Shown here in pieces: positions 35,694 to 43,929 of a stretch of 64,000 nt of DNA. The first letter of the stretch is position 1. The number at the start of each line of letters is the position of its first letter. Location: assembly GCF_029223285.1 (NCBI RefSeq), contig NZ_JARHUJ010000001.1, positions 992,001 through 1,056,000 of the forward strand. The letters run 5' to 3'. The stretch comes from Paraflavitalea sp. CAU 1676 (GTDB taxonomy: Bacteria; Bacteroidota; Bacteroidia; Chitinophagales; Chitinophagaceae). The position numbers and the translations under genes are program-made. The notes under the pieces were generated by a model that was not told where the DNA came from, made no database searches, and worked only from the letters and a program-made list of their open reading frames with translations.

Positions 35694-36556
35694 GCATGAA
35701 AATCTTCAATCAGTTCAGGGCTTAATATTCCCGAACAGATCTCCCTAACTTCTCCCGTCATCCTGATTGCAAAGTTGTCATCAACATTGATCGTCAATTT
35801 ACCTCCCAGCATCCTGATGGTGATATCCTGATCGACTAAGTTTTTCTTTCTTAGTACACTGGCCACTGCGCAGGAAGAAGTTCCCGATGCGAGAGTAAAA
35901 CCGGCCCCCCTTTCCCAGATGAGGATCTCCACTTCCTTCCTGTTAATTACTTTAGCAAATTGTACATTAATACGATTGGGGAACATTTTATGGTTTTCCA
36001 GGAATGGGCCATAATGTTTTATCTCTTCAATATTTAGTTCATCTTTCAGTATAACACAATGGGGATTGCCCATGGAGACGCAATTCACTTCATATGTTCT
36101 ATCGTCTGCGTGGATCAATTCGTTGACAACCTCTGCGGATTCGAAATTGGCGGGTATCAACTTTGACTGAAATATGGCATGGCCCATATCGACAGTAATA
36201 ATTTTTGCCCTGTTGTTTACAGTTTCCTCAATTTTGGCCTTTACAATTCCTCCTTTCGTTTCTACGCTGAACTCCTGTTTGGTTACAATGCCATAGTCGA
36301 ATACGTACTTGCAAAATATACGCAGGCCATTTCCGCTTTTCTCTGCCTCGGAGCCATCTGGATTAAATATGCGCAACCCTATGTCGGCCATATCAGATTC
36401 AACCAGTAACAGTACCCCGTCGGACCCTATGCCAAAGTTTACGTTGCAAATTCTTTTGATCGCTTTTTCCTCCAATTTGAAGGTGGTATTTCGGCTATTC
36501 AATACCAGGTATTCATTGCCGAGGCCATGGATCTTTACAAAATGATTCGTGTTCAT
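35690..36556 (-). CDS. dapF: DapF-like epimerase with Ser in place of one catalytic Cys
   Basis: A 288-residue protein of the diaminopimelate epimerase family, which interconverts LL- and meso-diaminopimelate for lysine and peptidoglycan. Family motifs: MNTNHFVKIHGLGNEY, SDGVLLL, GNPHCV, and the second catalytic Cys at C229 in ASGTSSCAVA. The first catalytic Cys of the usual CGNG motif is replaced by Ser: EKSGNGLRIF (S74). Homologues with SGNG exist and may be active with one thiol or act on other amino acids, as do histidine racemases of this fold. It lies alone and convergent with the VanZ-like gene, in an AT-rich stretch. Fold is certain, DapF activity less so. Confidence 0.85.
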   Translation of the reverse strand: MNTNHFVKIHGLGNEYLVLNSRNTTFKLEEKAIKRICNVNFGIGSDGVLLLVESDMADIGLRIFNPDGSEAEKSGNGLRIFCKYVFDYGIVTKQEFSVETKGGIVKAKIEETVNNRAKIITVDMGHAIFQSKLIPANFESAEVVNELIHADDRTYEVNCVSMGNPHCVILKDELNIEEIKHYGPFLENHKMFPNRINVQFAKVINRKEVEILIWERGAGFTLASGTSSCAVASVLRKKNLVDQDITIRMLGGKLTINVDDNFAIRMTGEVREICSGILSPELIEDFHA

Positions 36557-36726
36557 AAAATGCTGGTGTCGTTTTGAGCTAAAATTCGTCGGTTTATTTT
36601 AACCAATTGGTAGAATTGATGTCCTGTATCATTTGTGGCCGGTCGAGCAGGCACATCTCCGATTACCTAGAAGGGCCAACCGTTCAACCCGTTTTCATAT
36701 CCCTGTAACTCTAACCGGGAAATTGT

Positions 36727-39700
36727 CTAACCGTTTTTGGGATGATCTACAGGATTTTGTGGACCTATCGGTATCTCAATGTCCACAGTAGTTCCCTCAT
36801 TGAAAACAGAACGGTAAGCTATTTTACCTTTCAGTAATTTGATCCTTGCCTGTATATTAATCAGTCCGATACCCTGTACATCACCTTTAACTGTAGGATC
36901 AAAGCCTTTTCCATTGTCTTCCACGGTTATCATCAGGTGACTGTTGTGAATGCTCATTTGAACAATAGCGCCGGATGCCTGTGCGTGCCGTAGCGTATTC
37001 TGTAAGAGTTCCTGTACAACCCTGAATATATGGAAAGACTGCTCTGTGGTGAGTATCGCCTGTTCAGTGTGCAGAATTCTAAATGAGATAGTCAGTGCGC
37101 CGCTTTGGTGGATGCTGTTGCAATAATCCCGTAAAGCATATTCCAGTCCATGTTGTAAAGACAGTTCAGTACTCAGGCTGTGCGATAAGTTTCTCAGTTC
37201 GAGAATGGATTCATTAAGCCGTCCAATGTTCACTTCAAAAGCCCCGTCCTGCTCTTCCGGCAATTGCAGTCCTTTCTTAAAGGCCGAAAAGGAATGTTTG
37301 ATACCACTCAGTTTGCTGCCCAGCCCGTCATGCAGTTCCCGTGCCATTTTGGTGCGTTCCTGTTCAATAGCCAGTTCCCGTTCCATGATAATTTTCTGTT
37401 GTTCCAGCTTTCTTTTCAGGTAAGCTTTAATAACTATAAAAAGTACACCTGCGGTAGTTAGCAGCAACAGCGTTATGAACCACCAGCTTTTCCACCAGGG
37501 CTTTTGCACTGTAATGGAAAGCGTGTACAGGTTTTTGCTTTCCACATTTTCTGCATTAATAGCTTTTGCCTCCAATACATAATCTCCGGCCGGTAAATTG
37601 GCATACCGGATCACCGATTTATTGGCCGCTGCAATCCAGGCTTTATCATATCCTTTCAGGGTGTAGAACAAGCGGTTGGAGGCCGGGTTGGCAAAATCCA
37701 GCACCGTAAATTGAAAACTGATCGTATTCTCCTGCGGCTTCAATTCAAGCGTTTTTAGCTCTCCTTCATTAACACCCGTGGTAAAGGCTGCATCGTTGAC
37801 CTGCAAAGCCGACAACTGTAAGCGGGGAGGATACGTGTAGGCCTGTATGGCCGAGGGATAAAAGGAGTTTAACCCGTTCACACCCCCAAACAATAATTCT
37901 CCGTTGGAAGCTTTGCAGAAAGAGTAGGTATTAAACTCATTGCTTTGCAAGCCGTCACCCGCATTAAAAATGGTAATATTCCCATCAGAGAGTCGCAGGC
38001 GGTTGATGCCCGCATTGGTGCTCAACCAAAGATCTTCCTTATCGGGCAGTAAGCCATACACATACTGGTTGCTGAGTCCATTACTGGTGGTTATTATTTT
38101 TTCAACAGTCATTAATCGCTTATGGTATTGTAACAAGCCGATGGTACTACCTATCCACAGGGTGGTATCATTATTTTCATAAAAACATTTAATGGTAGCC
38201 TGGTAGGGGAAGTTCTTTTTAACAATAAAGGAATCTCCCAGTAGTGTGCCCGCCATAAATCCTTTGAAGGCGCGGGAAACATAAACGGTACCGGTCTGGT
38301 CGCAGAAGCTGGTCAGGTAAACATCCCTTTCCGGTAATCCTTTCACGGCATGAATGGAATAAGTATTTTTTTCTTTTTTTACCAGGTAAAGGCCTGCATT
38401 GGAAGAAGCCAGCAGTATACCACCAGTAATCTCCATAATAAAATTGAACTGTCTGCCCGGTACTGTATAGGCAGCGGGAGGAAAGGGTACTTGTGTAATT
38501 TTTCGAGATAGCGGGTCGATGGTGAACAATCCTGCAAAAGTGGCCACCCATATTGTGCCTTTGCTGTCTTTGTACAAATGCTCAATAGCAGGAGGCAGTC
38601 CGGTGCTGATGGAACCGCTCACTTGTTTTTCTTTATCCAATATTAAAATGCCGTTGGATTGGGTGCCGCACCAGAATTGGTGATCATCCGTTTCAACGAT
38701 ACTGCGCATAAAATTATTCACGCCCAATTGTTCTGACTCTTCCCGGGTAAGATGATGATTAAACCGGAACTTCTCCAGGCTCACATAATCCACCCCCTTT
38801 CCCCAGATAGCAGCCCACAGATGGTTTTCGGCATCCGTATACAGGTATTGAATTTGGTTGCCCGATAAAGAATAGGGGTTACGAGAGGAGGCATAATAAT
38901 GGTCCGTAATTATTTTATGCAGGGTATCCAATTTAAAAAGCCCCTGTCGTAAAGTGCCTATCCAAAGTTTCCCCTTACTGTCAAAAGTCAAGGTCTTGAT
39001 ATCTTCTATCTTTTTTCCGCCTGATGCGTCGATGCGGTGGCTGATGTCCTTGTTGTTATAATAAAGCAGACCGGCCGGGCCGCCAATCCACAAACCGCCC
39101 GGAACAGGCAGCAGGCAGGTAAAACCGGGAATGCCGGCCGGCTCCATCGTTAGCAGCGATTGCCAGTTAAGGGTATCGCTTTTCAGTATGCCTTTATATA
39201 CCTGTGGGGTATTGTTAACGATCGCATAAATTGCTTCTGGTTTGTTGAAAGGCGCCGCGGGTACTGTTTTAATAAAGAGGTTGCCTGGAACCTGAAAGTG
39301 ACTTACTACCCGGAACTTTTTGGTATAGGGATCAAATAGCAGAATGTCTGAACCTGATTGGATCCATATCCTTTCCTTATCATCAATGTAAAAAGGGGAG
39401 AACAACTGGTCGTCGGCCTTTCTGTCCGGCATCTGGTAATTAACGAACTGATTGAGCTGGCGGTTGTAAAAGTTCAATCCCTTATTACTGCCGATCCATA
39501 AATTGCCATGGCTGTCTTCTGTAATATTCAGGAAAAGTGTCCCTTTTATCGAATGGAGCTTTTGCTGGTCTTCCCGGTAAATCAAACAGGAAATGCCGTC
39601 GTATCGGTTAAGTCCGTCAAAAGAGCTGATCCATACGTAGCCACGCGAGTCTTTATAAATGCAGTTATTAACCCCTTGTGAAAGTCCATTGTTAACGGTA

Positions 39701-39792
39701 AGGTGGTTGAATAGTAAGCTATTCTGCCGGCAAAAGCAGACCTGACATGTCAATATCAGGCAGATACCTATCAAAAGCCTTGCAGGGATCAT
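36727..39792 (-). CDS. Propeller-type sensor histidine kinase (HisKA_3)
   Basis: A 1021-residue membrane kinase: signal peptide (to about 21), two seven-bladed beta-propellers of two-component regulator propeller repeats (about 25-660; repeated G-x-L-W-I-G and W-x-x-T/S-x-x-G-[IL] strands), a Y_Y_Y domain (about 670-760), one membrane helix (about 770-790), a HisKA_3 domain with H821 in ELHDGLGSKL, and HATPase_c with VQELLQNTLRHAQA and EDNGKGFD. Unlike hybrid HTCS proteins it has no receiver or AraC domain and needs a separate NarL-type regulator, none of which adjoins it. The propellers probably sense a carbohydrate or other periplasmic ligand. Confidence 0.93.
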   Translation of the reverse strand: MIPARLLIGICLILTCQVCFCRQNSLLFNHLTVNNGLSQGVNNCIYKDSRGYVWISSFDGLNRYDGISCLIYREDQQKLHSIKGTLFLNITEDSHGNLWIGSNKGLNFYNRQLNQFVNYQMPDRKADDQLFSPFYIDDKERIWIQSGSDILLFDPYTKKFRVVSHFQVPGNLFIKTVPAAPFNKPEAIYAIVNNTPQVYKGILKSDTLNWQSLLTMEPAGIPGFTCLLPVPGGLWIGGPAGLLYYNNKDISHRIDASGGKKIEDIKTLTFDSKGKLWIGTLRQGLFKLDTLHKIITDHYYASSRNPYSLSGNQIQYLYTDAENHLWAAIWGKGVDYVSLEKFRFNHHLTREESEQLGVNNFMRSIVETDDHQFWCGTQSNGILILDKEKQVSGSISTGLPPAIEHLYKDSKGTIWVATFAGLFTIDPLSRKITQVPFPPAAYTVPGRQFNFIMEITGGILLASSNAGLYLVKKEKNTYSIHAVKGLPERDVYLTSFCDQTGTVYVSRAFKGFMAGTLLGDSFIVKKNFPYQATIKCFYENNDTTLWIGSTIGLLQYHKRLMTVEKIITTSNGLSNQYVYGLLPDKEDLWLSTNAGINRLRLSDGNITIFNAGDGLQSNEFNTYSFCKASNGELLFGGVNGLNSFYPSAIQAYTYPPRLQLSALQVNDAAFTTGVNEGELKTLELKPQENTISFQFTVLDFANPASNRLFYTLKGYDKAWIAAANKSVIRYANLPAGDYVLEAKAINAENVESKNLYTLSITVQKPWWKSWWFITLLLLTTAGVLFIVIKAYLKRKLEQQKIIMERELAIEQERTKMARELHDGLGSKLSGIKHSFSAFKKGLQLPEEQDGAFEVNIGRLNESILELRNLSHSLSTELSLQHGLEYALRDYCNSIHQSGALTISFRILHTEQAILTTEQSFHIFRVVQELLQNTLRHAQASGAIVQMSIHNSHLMITVEDNGKGFDPTVKGDVQGIGLINIQARIKLLKGKIAYRSVFNEGTTVDIEIPIGPQNPVDHPKNG

Positions 39793-39997
39793 CGGGAAAG
39801 GAAATTACTGAGTTTTTAACAAGATACCCCTTACCCATTGAATTTTAGTTATTGATGGTGGTAACCGTAGAGGGAAATTCTGCACTAAAAGATAGTTGGG
39901 AAGGTATGGGAATAATGAAGTAAGGAGATAACGGCATTGCAGGATCGGTTAAAAGAGTAAGCAGTATAGCACAAAGGTAGTTTGTCTGACTCTTGCA

Positions 39998-40030
39998 TAA
40001 AAAAAAGCCCCACATCACTGCGGAGCTTTT
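39998..40030 (-). terminator. Terminator downstream of tRNA-Ala
   Basis: A 12-base-pair stem with two wobbles (40003-40014 with 40019-40030), a 4-base loop and a long T run on the minus strand, 7 bases beyond the 3' end of the tRNA. Confidence 0.9.
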
Positions 40031-40036
40031 AAAGCT

Positions 40037-40111
<75 letters not shown>

Positions 40112-40489
40112 ATTTCAATCCGAAAAAAACCGGGTGGTTTTTGTTTTTCGGAGGGCAAAGATAACTGCCTGATTATTCGCTTCCAAATAAAAATCTAAAA
40201 TCAATGTAGCGTGGGATTTTAGGTTCCTGCAGATAGCTGCGAACAGCTAGCGTGAGCGGAGGCAGGGCTTCGGAACGGTTGGGAAGGGTGGGGCGAAGGA
40301 CGGCACTGCAAGCGCCTCTGTGAACCATACAGTCTGCTGGAGTATTCGTAGCAAAGGTGCTGTTTGGGGGTGATGGGACAGTCTCTTTTGTACGTGGCAA
40401 TCGGTAATGCCTTATATTACAATGGCTCAGCCCGCCCGCCACGGCGGCGCCTGGCGTACCTTATTGACGGATTTTTAAACATCATTCCT
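40112..40489. other. Intergenic region before the FAD oxidoreductase
   Basis: A 378-base gap between tRNA-Ala and the divergent oxidoreductase gene. Open frames cross it but lack family resemblance. A GC-rich inverted patch lies near 40430-40455. No clear promoter is seen. Confidence 0.4.
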
Positions 40490-42478
40490 ATGCTCCTTCA
40501 ACGTATTGCTTTTTCCTTCCTCCTGTTTTGGGTTTTGAATGCGAACGCCCAACCCGTCCAATCAGTCGATATCTGTGTGTACGGCGGGTCGTCTGCAGGT
40601 GTTATCGCAGCTTATACAGCCAAAAAGGCCGGTAAGTCGGTTATACTGATCGAGCCTGGGCAGCGCCTCGGCGGTCTCAGTTCCGGTGGCCTCGGCTTCA
40701 CCGATATCGGCAACAAATACGCCGTGAGCGGCCTGGCCCTCGACTTCTACCGCCGCCTGGGCCGTCATTATGGCAAATTCGAATCCTGGATCTTTGAACC
40801 GTCCATCGCCGAACAAACCTTCCTGCAGTATATCAAGGCTGCTAATGTTCCTGTGATCTACAGCAGCGGTCTGTTCGATGTTAAGAAAGATCAGGGGCGC
40901 ATCACAGCTATTACCGTCAATGATCCTTTGGCGCCAACGCCTCAAAAAGCAACAACGATCCGCGCTAAAATCTTTCTTGACTGCACCTACGAGGGCGATC
41001 TGATGGCCAAGGCCGGCGTAAGCTACTTTGTTGGCCGCGAAGCCAATAGCGTCTACAACGAAACTTATAACGGCGTTCAGCTCCGCGATAAACACCAGTT
41101 TCCCGATGGCATCGACCCCTACAAAGTAGCGGGCAATCCCAATAGCGGTTTGTTATGGGGTATCAGTGCCGCTCCGCTCGGGCCCCAGGGTCAGGGCGAT
41201 AAAATGGTGCAGGCCTATAACTTCAGGATCTGCCTTTCCAATGATCCCAGTAACCTCCTGCCTATTACTCAACCCGTAGGTTACGACGCTTCAAAATATG
41301 AATTGTTGTTGCGGGTGCTGGATAAAAAGCCGGCTAAAGACCTGTGGGCTTTCCTCAAGTTTGACCTGATGCCCAATCATAAAACAGATATCAATAACAA
41401 TGGCCCCTTCAGTACCGATATGATCGGCATGAACTACAATTATCCCGATGCCGATTTTGCTACGCGTAAGAAAATAGAGGAAGAGCATAGGGCCTACGTT
41501 AAAGGCTTGTTGTTCTTTATTGGTCATGATCCGCGCATGCCCGAACACCTGCGCCAGGAGATGCTGAAATGGGGTTATCCCAAAGATGAATATGTGAAAA
41601 CCGGCAACTGGTCGCCTCAAATGTATGTACGCGAAGCGCGCCGCATGATCGGTCAGTACGTGATGACACAGGCCAACTGCGAAGGCAAGGAAGTAGTGGA
41701 AGATGGCGTAGGTATGGCTGCTTATACCATGGATTCTCACAATACCCAGCGCATCGTCGTGAATGGCATGGTAAAGAACGAGGGTGATGTGCAGATCGGT
41801 GGTTTCGGTCCTTATCCTATTTCGTATCGCTGCATCATTCCCAAGCCGGAGGAATGCAAGAACCTGCTGGTGCCGGTTTGTTTGTCGGCGAGCCATATTG
41901 CCTACGGCTCTATCCGTATGGAACCTGTGTTTATGGTACTGGCGCAAAGTGCTGCCCTGGCTGCTTCTATGGCCATCGATCAAAAACAGTCGGTACAGGA
42001 GGTGGATGTGGCCAGGTTGCAAGTTGCGCTGCGGGCAAACCCACTCATGGATGGTTCGGTGCCGGAGATCGTAGTGGACAATGATGATAAAGAGCATGTG
42101 CGTACCGATGGATCCTGGAACGTCCAGAAAGGTGGCTACGGGTCTTCTTATTTTACGACCACCCTGGACGGACAAGCAACAAAGACGATCACCTTTACTC
42201 CGGTGATCAAACGTGCCGGTAACTATGAAGTGTACGTGTATCTGCCGAAGGTGAACAATATGGCGCGGGAAATTCCCCTGCAGGTTTTCGACGGTGTGAA
42301 GGCTCATGCCGCCTCTATCGAGCCAGCAGCCATTAAAGTTGCGGGACAAACTTCGGGCGAGTGGGTGAAGATCGGCTCGTATAAATTGCCGGCAGGCGCT
42401 CAATCGCACCTGAAAATGGAAGCTCGTGGTACCGATGGCGTGGTAATTGCCGATGCGGTACTGTTCATTCCAAGATAG
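40490..42478 (+). CDS. Secreted FAD-dependent oxidoreductase with golvesin-like C-terminal domain
   Basis: A 662-residue protein with a signal peptide (cleavage near NANAQP). An FAD-binding Rossmann fold starts at ICVYGGSSAGVIAAYTAKKA with the acidic LIEPG strand end, followed by RLGGLSSGG, typical of the FAD_oxidored (PF12831) family linked to polysaccharide or sugar-acid breakdown. The last 130 residues or so (from about 530, VRTDGSWNV to VIADAVLFI) form a beta-jellyroll like the golvesin C-terminal domain, probably for polymer binding. I choose the ATG at 40490, which opens the signal peptide; the 42 residues before it are out of place. Secretion with FAD suggests Tat-like or periplasmic assembly, but no twin-arginine is present. 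Confidence 0.88.
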   Translation: MLLQRIAFSFLLFWVLNANAQPVQSVDICVYGGSSAGVIAAYTAKKAGKSVILIEPGQRLGGLSSGGLGFTDIGNKYAVSGLALDFYRRLGRHYGKFESWIFEPSIAEQTFLQYIKAANVPVIYSSGLFDVKKDQGRITAITVNDPLAPTPQKATTIRAKIFLDCTYEGDLMAKAGVSYFVGREANSVYNETYNGVQLRDKHQFPDGIDPYKVAGNPNSGLLWGISAAPLGPQGQGDKMVQAYNFRICLSNDPSNLLPITQPVGYDASKYELLLRVLDKKPAKDLWAFLKFDLMPNHKTDINNNGPFSTDMIGMNYNYPDADFATRKKIEEEHRAYVKGLLFFIGHDPRMPEHLRQEMLKWGYPKDEYVKTGNWSPQMYVREARRMIGQYVMTQANCEGKEVVEDGVGMAAYTMDSHNTQRIVVNGMVKNEGDVQIGGFGPYPISYRCIIPKPEECKNLLVPVCLSASHIAYGSIRMEPVFMVLAQSAALAASMAIDQKQSVQEVDVARLQVALRANPLMDGSVPEIVVDNDDKEHVRTDGSWNVQKGGYGSSYFTTTLDGQATKTITFTPVIKRAGNYEVYVYLPKVNNMAREIPLQVFDGVKAHAASIEPAAIKVAGQTSGEWVKIGSYKLPAGAQSHLKMEARGTDGVVIADAVLFIPR

Positions 42479-42508
42479 TCTGTGCGTTGCTTAAGCTCAA
42501 TAAAAACG

Positions 42509-42548
42509 AAAGCCCCCGGCAGGTTGAATGCTGCCCGGGGGCTTTTTT
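42509..42548 (+). terminator. Terminator of the FAD oxidoreductase gene
   Basis: A 12-base-pair GC-rich stem with one bulged base (42510-42521 with 42530-42542), 8-base loop and T run, 31 bases after the stop. Confidence 0.85.
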
Positions 42549-42607
42549 GTCAATTTATCCCTGTTGCCTGCGGCAATGTGTATTGCTCCCTGTGACCTGA
42601 CTGCGCT

Positions 42608-43927
42608 TTACTTGCCCTGTTGCAATTTCCTGACGGCCTGCTCGCCCACTTTCGTTCCCTGCAATACACCATTATCGATAGCATCCATAAAGTGAATGCC
42701 TCCATAGAATCGACTGATGGCTGCTTCGTCGGCCGCCTGTTTAAAAGAGGTGAAGTCGCGGGCCGGCAATCCATAACTTACTTCTACACTGTCCCGGTAA
42801 GCGAATTTGTCGCCAAAGTAATGCGTGAGTATGGTGGCTGATGCTGAAGAGATCACCGAATGGCCACTCAGGTATTCCGGGAATGGAGGTGTTTGCAGCA
42901 GTGGCTGCCAGTGCGGATCTACCAATTGGCGAATGGCTGATTCCGGACGTATGCGGTTGCTGCGGAACTTTTCATCCCAACAGGTGATGAACCCATCCAT
43001 AAGGCCCATCGATACCATCGCATATATCTGCATACTTTCCTTAAAGGATTTCTTCGCCTGCACGCAGGCTATTCCCGTTATGCCAAGCCAATGTGCTCCG
43101 GGCGATATTTTCTTAAGTCCGAGTATCAGGTGGCCATCATCCTGCACCGCAAAAGGATTACAATCCCAGAAGGCAGCAATGACCCGGTACTCATGCGGCA
43201 TTTCTTTCGTTACCTCGTAATTGCGCATCATCAACTTATAAAAGTCTGATTGCCTGCCGGTCGCAAATGTTACCGGTGGTGGCGGGATGAACTGAGCTGC
43301 CGAATCGAGCGTAAAAGGACGCACTGTGTTGAAATAGGGCTCTACGGCCGCCATATAAGCAGGAGCGGTCGGGAACCAGCAACCGGGCTTATTGACCGGT
43401 GTATAACGGGGATAATTGCTGATCTTGTTGTACCTGTCGCCCTTGGCAAAGGCCAGTATCTTCTTACTCACCCATCCTGCATATGCCAGGGAATGATCGA
43501 GCAGTTCGGGCGATATGCCCGATTTTTTGCAGGAGTCGATGAACTGTTGTTCGTATTGGTCCATCTGCTTGCCGGATGGCTGCATCTTTTTCGCTGTTTC
43601 CATCATCGCCAGCAAGGCGCTGATCTCTACATGAAAGTCGTTCAGTGAATCGGGCTTTTTCAAGGCAGGGTAGTCATTCACAACCTTGTGCATGTGTAGT
43701 AAAGTGCTGTCGTTCTCTGCCAGCACTTCATAACCCGCAAGGGTAGCATAAGAGAAGAAACGTGATGCCAGTGGCGGATTGGTGATGTCGTGGATCATCA
43801 GGTCGGTCATTTTGGTGACTACCTGACTAATATGGGTAGTATTAAATGCCGGCGTATTGTTTTGTTGCTGCCGGCAGCCGGCACCAGCGAAACAAACTAC
43901 GATGCAAAGACTAATGAGAATACGCAT
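42608..43927 (-). CDS. Vanadium-haloperoxidase-like PAP2 lipoprotein
   Basis: A 439-residue lipoprotein (lipobox AGAGC, acylated Cys near 18) of the PAP2/vanadium-dependent haloperoxidase group. The C-terminal core shows NRIRPESAIRQLVDP and FPEYLSGHSVISSAS, the phosphate/vanadate-binding S-G-H-S with its Arg. VHP-related enzymes oxidise halides with H2O2; PAP2 relatives are phosphatases, and sequence alone does not separate them here. Its start is 2 bases after the stop of the upstream FG-GAP lipoprotein gene, so translation is coupled. It is the last gene of the SusCD locus. Confidence 0.85.
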   Translation of the reverse strand: MRILISLCIVVCFAGAGCRQQQNNTPAFNTTHISQVVTKMTDLMIHDITNPPLASRFFSYATLAGYEVLAENDSTLLHMHKVVNDYPALKKPDSLNDFHVEISALLAMMETAKKMQPSGKQMDQYEQQFIDSCKKSGISPELLDHSLAYAGWVSKKILAFAKGDRYNKISNYPRYTPVNKPGCWFPTAPAYMAAVEPYFNTVRPFTLDSAAQFIPPPPVTFATGRQSDFYKLMMRNYEVTKEMPHEYRVIAAFWDCNPFAVQDDGHLILGLKKISPGAHWLGITGIACVQAKKSFKESMQIYAMVSMGLMDGFITCWDEKFRSNRIRPESAIRQLVDPHWQPLLQTPPFPEYLSGHSVISSASATILTHYFGDKFAYRDSVEVSYGLPARDFTSFKQAADEAAISRFYGGIHFMDAIDNGVLQGTKVGEQAVRKLQQGK

Positions 43928-43929
43928 GG

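Noticed and set aside
41291..42409. 372-residue minus-strand frame inside the FAD oxidoreductase gene
   Set aside because: Long only because of GC-biased third positions; His/Arg-rich and antisense to a gene with clear FAD motifs.
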